A stretch of 64,000 nucleotides of DNA from Bog-532 sp963805255. Its GTDB lineage: Bacteria; Actinomycetota; Actinomycetes; Streptosporangiales; Streptosporangiaceae. Location of the stretch: the NCBI GenBank assembly GCA_963805255.1, contig CAWDTK010000030.1:1-64000 (forward strand), given 5' to 3'. Below are positions 38,160 through 45,978 of the stretch, in pieces. The position numbers and the translations under genes were made by a program. The stretch's first letter is position 1; the number at the start of each line of letters is the position of its first letter. The notes below the pieces were generated by a model, which searched no databases, was not told where the DNA came from, and saw only the letters and a program-made list of their open reading frames with translations.

Positions 38160-38182
38160 GGGTTCGAATCCCACGCCCTCCG
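38160..38182 (+). pseudogene. tRNA-Ser-like 3' end after ISx copy 3
   Basis: It begins with the duplicated GGGTT and continues CGAATCCCACGCCCTCCG: the second half of the T arm, a seven-base acceptor strand and a G discriminator. CCA is not encoded. Confidence 0.5.
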
Positions 38183-38528
38183 CTCAACCTGGTAAAACCA
38201 TGGCTGACCTTGGCAATGTGCCTCCTTCCTCGGGTTGTCACCTGATCCTCGGCCGCAGTCAGATGCAGCCAACTGCCGCCGTATGTCGCTGGTCGCGGGA
38301 TATACGCGGGATGGATCTTGACGCATTTCCGCAGGTCGGAGTGCGAAAGAAAGAGGGCCCGGCGGATACCAGGCCCCTGCATGGTAGATCGGTCAGGCTG
38401 CCAGTGCCTCATCGATCCTCCTGTCCGTGCGGTGCGGACCCGGCACAACATCGCCCCGGGGGGTGATGCCGGGAACCTGATCGTGTGGCACGCTGGCAGT
38501 GTGCGGGCGCTTCAGGGTGGGAGGCAAG
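38183..38528. other. Gap downstream of ISx copy 3
   Basis: No convincing gene was seen. The final bases contain the G-rich ribosome-binding site of the gene at 38529. Confidence 0.5.
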
Positions 38529-38849
38529 ATGGCACGATCAGGGCAGGATGCCGGGGAACCGCCGCAGGCCATCGTCGTGGAGGGCAGAAGCAGCCTGGCG
38601 CCGCGGCCGGGGGCCTCGGGTCTTGACACCAAGATGGCATGGGGGCTGGTCGTGCTGGGGCTGATGGGTCATATACTGCGCAGCCCCCGCTTCTATGAGA
38701 TGGTGGCCGTGACCGCGATCGCGGTAGGGTCGCTGCGGCAGAGGGGCCAGCAGAAGCCAGGCCAGCATGACGGCCCGGCTGGCAGCCTGGAACCAGCGGG
38801 AGATGCAGCGCCTGGAGCGCAGGGCTCAGCGCCAGGCCCGCGCAGTTAA
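38529..38849 (+). CDS. Small membrane protein, hypothetical
   Basis: A 106-aa product. Start ATG 38529 was chosen because GGGAGG precedes it. The N-terminus is polar (MARSGQDAGEPPQAIVVEG), then a single hydrophobic region, MAWGLVVLGLMGHIL, is followed after a short turn by FYEMVAVTAIAVGSL. This suggests one or two membrane passes. The tail is Gly/Gln/Pro-rich. The family is not recognised. The genes downstream on the same strand are also small and membrane-related, which suggests a common transcription unit. Confidence 0.6.
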   Translation: MARSGQDAGEPPQAIVVEGRSSLAPRPGASGLDTKMAWGLVVLGLMGHILRSPRFYEMVAVTAIAVGSLRQRGQQKPGQHDGPAGSLEPAGDAAPGAQGSAPGPRS

Positions 38850-38916
38850 GGGCGCCGCGGAGATGGCGCTGTCAGGGCCGCCGAGGGGCCTGGCCGGGAC
38901 GAGTCACGAGACTTGA
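38767..38916 (+). CDS. Possible 49-aa basic peptide
   Basis: It starts at ATG 38767, inside the end of the preceding gene: LAAWNQREMQRLERRAQRQARAV is a strongly helical, basic stretch. There is no clear Shine-Dalgarno apart from AGGCCAG. It may be a real coupled peptide or a coincidental frame. Confidence 0.3.
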   Translation: MTARLAAWNQREMQRLERRAQRQARAVKGAAEMALSGPPRGLAGTSHET

Positions 38917-39011
38917 CAATCATGGGCCTAGCTGCGGCCGGGGCCAGCGAGGCATTCACTGCCGGCGCGCTCATGGCCAGCTGGGCAGTTATCAGGTGGA
39001 TGGAGGCGGCG

Positions 39012-39341
39012 ATGTTCAAGTTGTTGTACAAGCCGGTGGCCATCGTGGCCGGGATCGTTGGCGGCTTGCTCAGCGGGCTGATCTTCAACGGGGTCTGGAA
39101 GGTCGTCGGCCGCGGGTCTGACGCGCCTGCGCCGATGGATTCGGAGCGGGGCTGGGGGGAGATCCTGCTGGCCGCTGGTCTGCATGGCGTGATATACGCG
39201 CTGGTCAAAACGGCTGTCGACCGCGGCGCCGCCGAGTGGACGCGCAAGGCAACCGGAATCTGGCCAGACGGTACATTCCAGCAACCTGACAAGTCGCCTG
39301 ACCATCGCCAAGCTAAAGCCGCCGTCCGTGCGGCCAGGTGA
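39012..39341 (+). CDS. DUF4235 domain membrane protein
   Basis: A 109-aa protein matching DUF4235: FKLLYKPVAIVAGIVGGLLS at the start, GLIFNGVWKVVGRG, then the signature SERGWGEILLAAGLHGVIYALVKTAVDRG. Two membrane helices are visible. ATG 39012 follows GGATGGAGG and fits the family's usual length; the open frame begins earlier, at 38913. The family is small, widespread in Actinobacteria and functionally uncharacterised. Confidence 0.88.
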   Translation: MFKLLYKPVAIVAGIVGGLLSGLIFNGVWKVVGRGSDAPAPMDSERGWGEILLAAGLHGVIYALVKTAVDRGAAEWTRKATGIWPDGTFQQPDKSPDHRQAKAAVRAAR

Positions 39342-39380
39342 CCGCGAGCCCCGGTGCACATCAAGATTAGCGACGAGGCG

Positions 39381-39647
39381 ATGACCAGCGACACCACACC
39401 GTACAGCGCACGAGCCGAAGGGGACAGCTGGACGGTGACCTGGCTACCCGGCCGCGTACTGACCCGGAACCAGGCCACCACGGCCATGGTGCTGGCCGAG
39501 ACGGTCGCATGTGCCCTGCGCCCTCCAAGCTGGTCACAACGCAAGACCATTCATCTCGGTTCAGGAGCCGACCACATGCGCGCCGTCATTCGTCGCCGGA
39601 GTTCCCTCGCAGCCCTCCCCTTCCTTGACCCGGTCGCCAGGCACTGA
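39381..39647 (+). CDS. Hypothetical small protein
   Basis: About 88 aa from ATG 39381 (GTG 39354 is an alternative). The first 45 residues (TPYSARAEGDSWTVTWLPGR and NQATTAMVLAETV) resemble short actinobacterial proteins with a Trp-rich strand and a helix. The last 20 residues run antisense into the potassium channel gene and look random. The true gene may be shorter or frameshifted. Confidence 0.4.
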   Translation: MTSDTTPYSARAEGDSWTVTWLPGRVLTRNQATTAMVLAETVACALRPPSWSQRKTIHLGSGADHMRAVIRRRSSLAALPFLDPVARH

Positions 39648-40326
39648 CGACCTTGGCCACCGCCGTGACCAGGAACAGCTGACCGTTCAGCATCTCGAAT
39701 ACGGCGAAGGTCTGGCCCGGGTTCCCGGCGGGGACAAGGTTGCCGTACCCGGTGGTGGTAAGCGTGGTGAACGAGAAGAACAGGTCCTGCGAGAGCGTGC
39801 CGCGGCCCTGGGACCCGAAGAACGGCGGCTGCGTTTGACTGAGTCCCAGCGCATGGTAGAGGAATGCGAAGAACATTCCGGCCATCAGGTACGCCGCGAT
39901 CGCCCCCAGGACCGTCTCGCTGTCCACGGTTCGCCTGACCACGAGGTGGCGGATAATCGAAACCGGCGCAATCAGGTACAGCAGGCAGCTGGCCCAGGCG
40001 GCAACAATGCCGCCGTGGATCTGATCATGGAAGAGAAGGTTCGCGCCCGCCGCCAGAGCCGCCGCGGCAAGGGCGATGTTGGCGATCGCCCGAACCGATC
40101 GGCGCGCCCGGGACGCCCGCAGCGTCACCCACACCGTGGCGATCTGCACAGCCAGCACCAAAGACGCCGCCCATGACGCCGTCAGCGCTGCCGACAAGGC
40201 ATAGGTCACGAGAATGAGAAGGAGCACCAGGCCATAGCTGTCCGGCGAGGAGAACGCCTCCATAAGCCGCCGGTAACGGCGTGCTCGCCCCGGCTCCCGG
40301 AGCTGTTCGCCGGATGGGTCAGGCAT
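39586..40326 (-). CDS. Ion channel protein with potassium selectivity filter
   Basis: A 246-aa membrane protein. Hydrophobic segments fall around residues 30-50, 55-75, 85-105, 110-130, 145-165 and 205-230. Between the last two lies a pore loop, FFSFTTLTTTGYGNLVPAG, containing the TTGYGN filter of K+ channels. It has no cytoplasmic RCK/TrkA domain. It is likely a tetrameric K+ or cation channel of the Ion_trans_2 type with extra N-terminal helices. It is convergent with the small genes to its left and monocistronic as far as can be seen. Confidence 0.87.
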   Translation of the reverse strand: MPDPSGEQLREPGRARRYRRLMEAFSSPDSYGLVLLLILVTYALSAALTASWAASLVLAVQIATVWVTLRASRARRSVRAIANIALAAAALAAGANLLFHDQIHGGIVAAWASCLLYLIAPVSIIRHLVVRRTVDSETVLGAIAAYLMAGMFFAFLYHALGLSQTQPPFFGSQGRGTLSQDLFFSFTTLTTTGYGNLVPAGNPGQTFAVFEMLNGQLFLVTAVAKVVSAWRPGQGRGGLRGNSGDE

Positions 40327-40925
40327 CAGAAGCGCCCCAGCGCAGGCACCCGCGCGCAGAACCCGCGCGGATCCGCCGCCCGCGGGCTCGTCACCCGGAC
40401 ACCAGAGGGTTCAGTCATAACTGCCTGCTTCTCTCCTGGACCACGAAGGGTGCCATCGGCGCAGCGGAGGCGCTGCGCCAGGGTGAGGCCTGGGCCGCTT
40501 AGGTCCAGTCGGGGCGTCGGCGCATGGATAGCGGTCGCAGTAGTCAATTACGACGCCGACGATAGCGGCCCCTAGCCTAGCGAGGCGCAGTTCCCCAGCC
40601 GCGCACGACGGCTGGTGCCTGTTCCCCGTTCACGTAGACCGCTCCGTCGCCCCCGGCCGAGAGCGGCACGATGGACGGCAGGGGCCGCGGCTGAGCCAGC
40701 ACCGGGAAGCACTCGGGTGAAGGGATGACGGCTCGCCCGACAAGATCGCTGTGCCATTAACGTGCCATTAGCCGGGTCAGCACCGGTCAACACCGGGCGT
40801 CTCCGGACATCGGAAATCCGCAGGTCAAGAGCCCTGACCGTGCGGGTGCGGTACACCTTCCAAGCTGGTCATGCCGGTTCGACTCCCATCGTCTGCTCCG
40901 GCCTGACACGGCCAGAGCGCGACGG
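40327..40925. other. Intergenic stretch with a tRNA-like remnant
   Basis: There is no supported gene. The only recognisable feature is the tRNA-Gly-like 3' sequence at 40857-40899. Confidence 0.5.
40857..40899 (+). pseudogene. tRNA-Gly(UCC)-like 3' remnant
   Basis: CTTCCAAGCTGGTCATG gives a Gly(UCC) anticodon loop and the 3' side of its stem. GGTTCGACTCC resembles a T loop, and CGTCTGCTCC an acceptor strand. The 5' half does not pair, and the T stem has mismatches. Such 3' halves are typical att-site leftovers of tRNA-integrated elements. Confidence 0.4.
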
Positions 40926-41558
40926 TCAGCCGGTCGGGCCGAGGAGCTTCCAGCCGGTCTGCCCCGACCAGTTGTTGCGGGCGTTGAGGGAGATGTTGAG
41001 GAAGGCCATGTGCTCCAGGGCACGGGCGGCGCTCAGGTCCCCGGCATCGATCGGCCGGTAGCCGATGGCGGACAGCCACCCGGCGACAGTGCCTTTGGCT
41101 TCGCCGTCGTTGCCCGCATAGAACCCGTCCAGCACCATGCCCTCATCAGCGATGGGCTCCGCCTGCTTGGACGCCAGGACGGTGTTGAACGCCTTGACCA
41201 CTGCCGCGTCTGGCAGCAGCTCCTGCAGTTCCTCGGCTGCTGACCGCTCACCGATGGCCAAGCCGGAGTAGTCGGCTTTCAGCGGGTTGATCGGGTCGAT
41301 CACGATCTTCCCCGCGGTGGCGTCGCGGATCTCCTCGGCAACGGACCTGACCGCGGCGAACGGCACGGCCAAGACCACGACGTCGGCGTCCCGCACCGCG
41401 TCAGCGTTGCTTGCCCCTGCCGTCGCGCCGACCTGGCTAGCGACCTGTCGCGCTTTGTCCGCGTCCGCCGCGGTCAGCATGACCTCATGACCAGTCTGGA
41501 CCGCGGCGCGCGCAACCGCGCTGCCAACGTTGCCAGCACCGATGATGGCGATCTTCAC
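40926..41558 (-). CDS. NADP-binding oxidoreductase, F420-dependent NADP reductase family
   Basis: A 210-aa protein. GTG 41558 was chosen because it puts the Rossmann fold at the N-terminus (VKIAIIGAGNVGSAVARAAV) with GGGAG upstream. The GxGxxG motif, then VVVLAVPFAAVRSVAEEI and IDPINPLKADYSG, are typical of this family, as is VVKAFNTVLASKQAEP. The C-terminal part covers DAGDLSAARALEHMAFLNIS. Members reduce F420 or NADP, or act as related dehydrogenases; the substrate here is unknown. Confidence 0.82.
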   Translation of the reverse strand: MKIAIIGAGNVGSAVARAAVQTGHEVMLTAADADKARQVASQVGATAGASNADAVRDADVVVLAVPFAAVRSVAEEIRDATAGKIVIDPINPLKADYSGLAIGERSAAEELQELLPDAAVVKAFNTVLASKQAEPIADEGMVLDGFYAGNDGEAKGTVAGWLSAIGYRPIDAGDLSAARALEHMAFLNISLNARNNWSGQTGWKLLGPTG

Positions 41559-41860
41559 GTCTAAGCTCCCTCCGGGTTGCGCAGCGGCCATGGGTACCAC
41601 GCCCATCTTCCCACCACGCTGACAGGCCCCGGCAGAACATGTCCTTGCGGGAGCCACGCCGGGAGCCACCGGGACGAACGACCTTCCGGTTCTCCGGACT
41701 GACATGAACAGCGAGCACGGACGCATCCGAGGTCACGGACCGATCTGAACGGGTCCGGACGCCCACGCGGGTATCTACGGATCAAAAGGTCATAACGGTG
41801 CTGTACAGCCTATGAGGAAGGGTGCTTCGAGTGAAGACGCCTGCGACTGTCGCGGCACCG
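41559..41860. other. Intergenic stretch
   Basis: No gene or clear terminator was seen between the stop of the gene at 41861 and the start at 41558, both on the minus strand. Confidence 0.45.
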
Positions 41861-42274
41861 TCAGCCTTTGAGCGCTTCCTGCAGCTCGCTGGTGATTTCG
41901 TCGGTCGTGGCGTCCACAGAGCGCTTCACGACTTTGGCCGCACCTGCAAACGCCTTGTCGAGTCCCTTTTCGATGGTCGGCTCGCCGACCGCGATGAGCC
42001 CTGCCTGGTTAGCAGTAAGCTCCTCAGCCGCATCATGGAGCTCCTTGCGAGGCAGAGCCCCGCCCCCGAACCACTCAGGGATGACACGCATGCGCGAGCG
42101 ATCCATCCGCTTGACAATGTGGGGTTTGCCGTTCTCCTTATCGATGACGGCAGCGTCGTACTTGCCGATCAGCTCATCCTTGTGCAGCTGCTCGATGGCA
42201 TCCAGGTCGGCTAGTGCGGCCGTGACAGTCTCGTACGCCGCGGTGTAGAGAAGCAGCTGGTTTTTGTCGGCCAT
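41861..42274 (-). CDS. Conserved-looking small cytoplasmic protein, function unknown
   Basis: A 137-aa soluble protein: LLLYTAAYETVTAALADLDA (beta-alpha start like small stress/ferredoxin-like folds), AAVIDKENGKPHIVKRMDRS, a Gly-rich turn (WFGGGALPRKEL) and an acidic/helical C-terminus. It resembles the DUF1269-like proteins of actinobacteria, but I cannot confirm the family. Start ATG 42274 has AGGGAGAT upstream. There is no signal peptide. Confidence 0.7.
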   Translation of the reverse strand: MADKNQLLLYTAAYETVTAALADLDAIEQLHKDELIGKYDAAVIDKENGKPHIVKRMDRSRMRVIPEWFGGGALPRKELHDAAEELTANQAGLIAVGEPTIEKGLDKAFAGAAKVVKRSVDATTDEITSELQEALKG

Positions 42275-42329
42275 GGCATCTCCCTGGTCGGTTATCCCAC
42301 GGATGAGCCAACGCTAGTCTGCCGTCACG

Positions 42330-42505
42330 AGCTCCGCTAGTAGGAGAACCGCAGCAGCCCTGACCTGACACCATAGCGCCGGCCCCCTGCACGTACGCGG
42401 CGACGGCGTTCTTCGCCGCCCGGTGTGCCTCGGCCTCGATGTGGGTGTAATGCGACGTCATCCTCTGGTCGGCGTGCCCCAGCGTCTTACGGCGGATCTC
42501 GCCGT
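42330..42505 (-). pseudogene. C-terminal fragment of a phage-type tyrosine integrase
   Basis: The minus strand reads RKTLGHADQRMTSHYTHIEA followed by EAHRAAKNAVAAYVQG: the last catalytic His and the nucleophilic Tyr of an XerC/phage-like integrase. Everything upstream, including the Arg and the HxxR box, is missing or replaced. With the tRNA-Gly remnant 1.5 kb away it suggests a lost integrative element. Confidence 0.75.
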
Positions 42506-43077
42506 CGACCCGGCGTCCCGGGCCAGGCTGGCAGCGCTCTGCCGGCCCCCTCGGCGCCGCTCCAGCGCTGCGCCTCTTCCCGCTCCTCTGGCTCCAGCCG
42601 GACCGCGTAGATCGGGTTGAACGCGATGGTGTGGACGACCTTCAGATGGAAGTTCTTCGCGGTTGCCCTTCAGCCACGGCTGCGACGCGGTGCCGAACGC
42701 CTCTGAGCTGGGCCAGGTCGCGCTGAAGGCCGAGGCGCCGCCGCACGTCCTCAAACGGCCGGGAGCTCACCGCCCCGTTGCTCCGGTGACTCGCAGCCTG
42801 CCATTCTGGGCGGCCAGCCGCCCAGCGAGGTCATCGCCGCCTTTGAGATCGTAGCGACCACGCTCCTAGAGGCCGCGTCGCCGTATCTGCCGCTGCTGCG
42901 AAGGCCCGCCGAGTCGTCCTACTGCGGCCCGTGCGGCGCCCGCCACGTCCGGCACGCCCGCATCGTCCTCTTCATCATCCGGGCACTGTGGGGCAGCGCA
43001 GGGGTGGCCCAGTACCAGACCGCGGTCGCCGCGCGGCGCCTGGCAGCGCGGCGCGCCGCAACCAGAAGGGCAGCACC
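42506..43077. other. Patchwork region of unclear frames
   Basis: The minus strand around 42590-42690 has a plausible coding patch (FHLKVVHTIAFNPIYAVRLE). The plus strand from 42797 has an open frame without a usual start that ends in an ATGA overlap with the gene at 43078 (IVLFIIRALWGSAGVAQYQT near its end). Both look like fragments of accessory genes. Confidence 0.35.
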
Positions 43078-43482
43078 ATGAATGACATCACCCGCAAGCG
43101 CACCCAGCGCGTCATCGAACGGCAGGTAGCGTACGGCAGCATGATCCGCCTCGGCGACGGCCAGATCATCGAGCGCGACCGGCTCGCACAGCAGACCGCC
43201 AGCCAAGCAGTGATCATGACCAGCACCACAGGCCACGGCGCTCACCTGATAGCAATCTGGTGCGACCGCTACGCCAGCAGGTACTCCGTCTCTGCTGCTG
43301 TTCATAGGCAGTCCCCTCTTCCTCTGTGGCGGGCCGACCACTCAGCCCGGCCCATCGCCCGCCCTGGTTACTCCCACTATGCGGCTGTGTCCGGCCGACA
43401 GCAGAGGCGAACGTCCCGACGCCGCACCGACGCCAAGGCTCAGCAGGGTGCTGAAGCCGCCGAGGCTCAAGCAGAGTGCTGA
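43078..43482 (+). CDS. Hypothetical protein, C-terminus doubtful
   Basis: Start ATG 43078 follows AGAAGGGC. The first ~70 residues (RKRTQRVIERQVAYGSMIRL ... AQQTASQAVIMTSTTGHGAH) use GC-rich third positions, as real genes do here. From about 43285 the codon use becomes random and the tail is basic and repetitive, so the gene may be truncated or frameshifted. The opposite strand is open over the same stretch, but with poorer codon statistics. The family is not recognised. Confidence 0.4.
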   Translation: MNDITRKRTQRVIERQVAYGSMIRLGDGQIIERDRLAQQTASQAVIMTSTTGHGAHLIAIWCDRYASRYSVSAAVHRQSPLPLWRADHSARPIARPGYSHYAAVSGRQQRRTSRRRTDAKAQQGAEAAEAQAEC

Positions 43483-43535
43483 AGCAATGAAAGGCAGAAC
43501 CCCGCGGCGCGCCCCGCCACGGGCGCCGGGCCCGC

Positions 43536-43561
43536 CCTCCCCTCCCCTCCCCTCCCCTCCC
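43536..43561. repeat. (CTCCC)5 tract, G-quadruplex-prone on the minus strand
   Basis: Five consecutive CTCCC units put (GGGAG)5 on the minus strand, which meets the usual G-quadruplex pattern. It lies in the gap between the doubtful gene and the lipoprotein gene. Confidence 0.85.
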
Positions 43562-43835
43562 GCAGTCTCGCCGGGGGCTGCGTCCCCGCCGCTGGTCCCA
43601 TCCTGCCGGCGATCGCGGTCGGCTATGCCCTCGCCTTCTGCCTGAAACATCTGAAACAGGGTTATCACCGGAAAGTAATCGCTTGAGGCTGCCGCGTGGC
43701 CCGGAGCGGCCGTCCGGTGACCCGGCCGACGGGCGTGACACAGTTATTTTTCTGCGCGGCAATCCCATTCGGCCTGGTCGGCGTAGTTAGGGGAAACCTC
43801 CAACACTTTGATCTCCCTTTTTTGGAGAGTTTCCC

Positions 43836-44447
43836 GTGAGCATCTCCGTCCGTCCTCACCTTCGCCCATCGGTGCACGGGCTGCTTGGCGGCAGCGTGCT
43901 CCTCGGCGCCGCCATCACCGTGACCGCCTGTGGGGCGTCCGCGACTATCGCGTCGGGCTCCGGATCGAGCCCCAGCCCTGGCAGCGCGGGTTCGGCCGGC
44001 GCATCATCGTCTTCTGCCGTGACCGTGAGCGCCAAGAGCGTTCCGGGGGCCGGCACGGTCCTCGTCAACGGGCAGGGGAAGACCCTTTACATGCTTACCT
44101 CGGAAAAGGGCGGCGAGATCACCTGCACGGACAGCAACGGCTGCACGAAGCTCTGGCCCCAGACCGCCCTTCCAGGGAGTGCGACGGCGGCGAAGGCTGG
44201 CAGCGGCGTTGAGGCCTCACTCCTCGGCACGGTCAAGGAGGCCAACGGCACCCTTGAGGTCACGTACAACGGCTGGCCGGTCTACACCTTCGCCGGTGAC
44301 TCAGGCGCGGGCGTGGCGCACGGCCAGGGGATCACCAGCTTCGGCGGGACCTGGTACGTGCTGGACGCGTCCGGCGACCCGGTGACGGGGAAGTCGCAGC
44401 CGTCCAGTTCGCCGTCCTCGTCCGGCAGCGGCGGCTACGGCTACTGA
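43836..44447 (+). CDS. Secreted lipoprotein with PF03640-type repeats
   Basis: A 203-aa exported protein starting at GTG 43836 after GGAGAG. The hydrophobic signal LLGGSVLLGAAITVTACGA ends in a lipobox (TVTAC). A Ser/Gly linker follows, and then two repeats of the secreted-repeat family: GTVLVNGQGKTLYMLTSEKG...CTKLWPQTAL and ASLLGTVKEANGTLEVTYNG-WPVYTFAGDSGAG. The C-terminus is a Ser/Gly tail. These lipoproteins are common next to ECF sigma/anti-sigma pairs in actinomycetes, as here (sigma gene 220 bases downstream). Their molecular role is unknown. Confidence 0.9.
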   Translation: MSISVRPHLRPSVHGLLGGSVLLGAAITVTACGASATIASGSGSSPSPGSAGSAGASSSSAVTVSAKSVPGAGTVLVNGQGKTLYMLTSEKGGEITCTDSNGCTKLWPQTALPGSATAAKAGSGVEASLLGTVKEANGTLEVTYNGWPVYTFAGDSGAGVAHGQGITSFGGTWYVLDASGDPVTGKSQPSSSPSSSGSGGYGY

Positions 44448-44664
44448 GCCCCTGCGGCTAGCGAGCCATGGAGACGCAGTGAAAGAAGACCTCAGCATGA
44501 CCGGCACCGGCCCGGCCCGGCTGCCCCGCCGGGCCGGCCCCTTGACCATGTGCGGGAGCCAGACGGCGGCGTACGCCCGCGCGCGCACTGACGGAGCGGG
44601 GAAGTTGAAGAGTAAAATCGCAATCCATCGGAGCCGCCCGCCGGTATGGGACGGTGTGCAGGGG

Positions 44665-45237
44665 ATGGGAATTCCAGCGGACCGGCTGCCGGACGAGACG
44701 CTCCTGGCGGGTCTCGGGGCTGGTGACGCCGACCTTTCGCTCGTGTTTGTGCGGCGTTTCCAGCGTGTCGTGTTCGGTGTCGCGCTGAGGGTCGTCGGCG
44801 ACCCGGCCACGGCCGAGGATGTTGCGCAGCAGGCCTTCGAGCGGGCCTGGCGCCACGCCCAGGTGTACGACTCGCGGCGTGGCTCCGTCCGTGCCTGGCT
44901 GACGACCATCACGCACAACCTGGCGGTTGACGTCATCCGGGCGCGAACGTCCGCGCCCGTTGACCCGCACGACCTCCCGGCTCTGCTGACCGCGATGACC
45001 GACACCCCGGAACGATTCGCGGTGGCCCACGACAACGCGGCGGGGGTACGCCGGGCTCTCGCGGCCCTGCCCCCGGGCCAGGCTCGCGCCGTGGCGATGG
45101 CCGGTATCTATGGCATGACAGCACGGCAGATCGCCGAGGCGGAGGGGATTCCCTTGGGTACGGCGAAGACTCGTATCAGGGAAGGCATGGAGAAGCTGCG
45201 CTCGGCTTACCTCCGGGAGGACGTAGGCGATGAGTGA
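44665..45237 (+). CDS. ECF RNA polymerase sigma factor
   Basis: A 190-aa sigma-70 protein from ATG 44665 (MGIPADRLPDETLLAGLGAG); an upstream start at 44479 would add 62 unstructured residues. Region 2 shows VVFGVALRVVGDPATAEDVA-QQAFERAWR and GSVRAWLTTITHNLAVDVIR. Region 4 shows LPPGQARAVAMAGIYGMTA-RQIAEAEGIPLGTAKTRI. The stop overlaps the anti-sigma start by eight bases, so the two are co-translated. It likely controls its own operon and the neighbouring lipoprotein. Confidence 0.9.
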   Translation: MGIPADRLPDETLLAGLGAGDADLSLVFVRRFQRVVFGVALRVVGDPATAEDVAQQAFERAWRHAQVYDSRRGSVRAWLTTITHNLAVDVIRARTSAPVDPHDLPALLTAMTDTPERFAVAHDNAAGVRRALAALPPGQARAVAMAGIYGMTARQIAEAEGIPLGTAKTRIREGMEKLRSAYLREDVGDE

Positions 45238-45925
45238 GCTGAATGAGATGAACTGCGAGGAATTCGCTGGCGTGGCCGCCGAGCTGGCGCTCGGCGTGCT
45301 CACCGGGCGTGAGCGGGCCCGGGCGATCGGGCACCTGGACCAGTGCGACACCTGCCGCGAGCATGTCCGGCAGCTTTCGCTCACCGGCGAGGAGATGCTG
45401 GGACTGCTGCCCCCCCACGAGCCGCCGACGGGATTTGAGACCTTGGTGATGGGCCGCCTCGGGCACACGACCGCAACCCAGCGCCCGAAGCGGACACGCC
45501 GGATGCTGGCCACCGCCGCGGTCGCCCTCGCCGCCGTGGCGTGCGGCCTGGGGGGCTGGGGATTGCGCGGCGCGATCTCTACGCCATCGCCGGGGAGCAA
45601 CGCCACATCCCCGCTGCGCTCCGCCGCGCTGCTGACGGCGAGCCACCAGACGGCCGGGAAGATCTTCCTCTACAGCGGCAACCCGCGATGGCTCTACATG
45701 GACGTGGACATGGACACGGGCGCGGATACGGGAAACGGCACGGTCATCTGCCAGCTGAAAGCTAGTGACGGGCGCATCATCACCGTCGGATCGTTCCATC
45801 TGAATGGTGGATACGGTTCGTGGGGCAGCTCCGGCTCGCTGGAGGCGGGCAGCGTGACCGGCGTCCGCCTCACCTCCCTGGACGGTACCGTCCTGGCCAC
45901 CGCCAGCTTCACGGCCGTCAAGTAG
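45230..45925 (+). CDS. Zinc-finger anti-sigma factor, membrane-anchored
   Basis: A 231-aa partner of the sigma factor. The N-terminal anti-sigma domain has the ZAS motif as HLDQCDTC with an upstream Cys (NCEEFAG). One transmembrane segment follows (MLATAAVALAAVACGLGGWG, near residues 90-110). The external C-terminal domain, GKIFLYSGNPRWLYMDVDMD to VRLTSLDGTVLATASF, is the anti-sigma-K-type sensor fold. It should hold the sigma factor at the membrane until an envelope signal is received. Confidence 0.9.
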   Translation: MSELNEMNCEEFAGVAAELALGVLTGRERARAIGHLDQCDTCREHVRQLSLTGEEMLGLLPPHEPPTGFETLVMGRLGHTTATQRPKRTRRMLATAAVALAAVACGLGGWGLRGAISTPSPGSNATSPLRSAALLTASHQTAGKIFLYSGNPRWLYMDVDMDTGADTGNGTVICQLKASDGRIITVGSFHLNGGYGSWGSSGSLEAGSVTGVRLTSLDGTVLATASFTAVK

Positions 45926-45978
45926 ACGGCGGCGGCCCCGCACGGGTGGCCGCCGCCCGACGAAGTAGTCTCGCCGGT

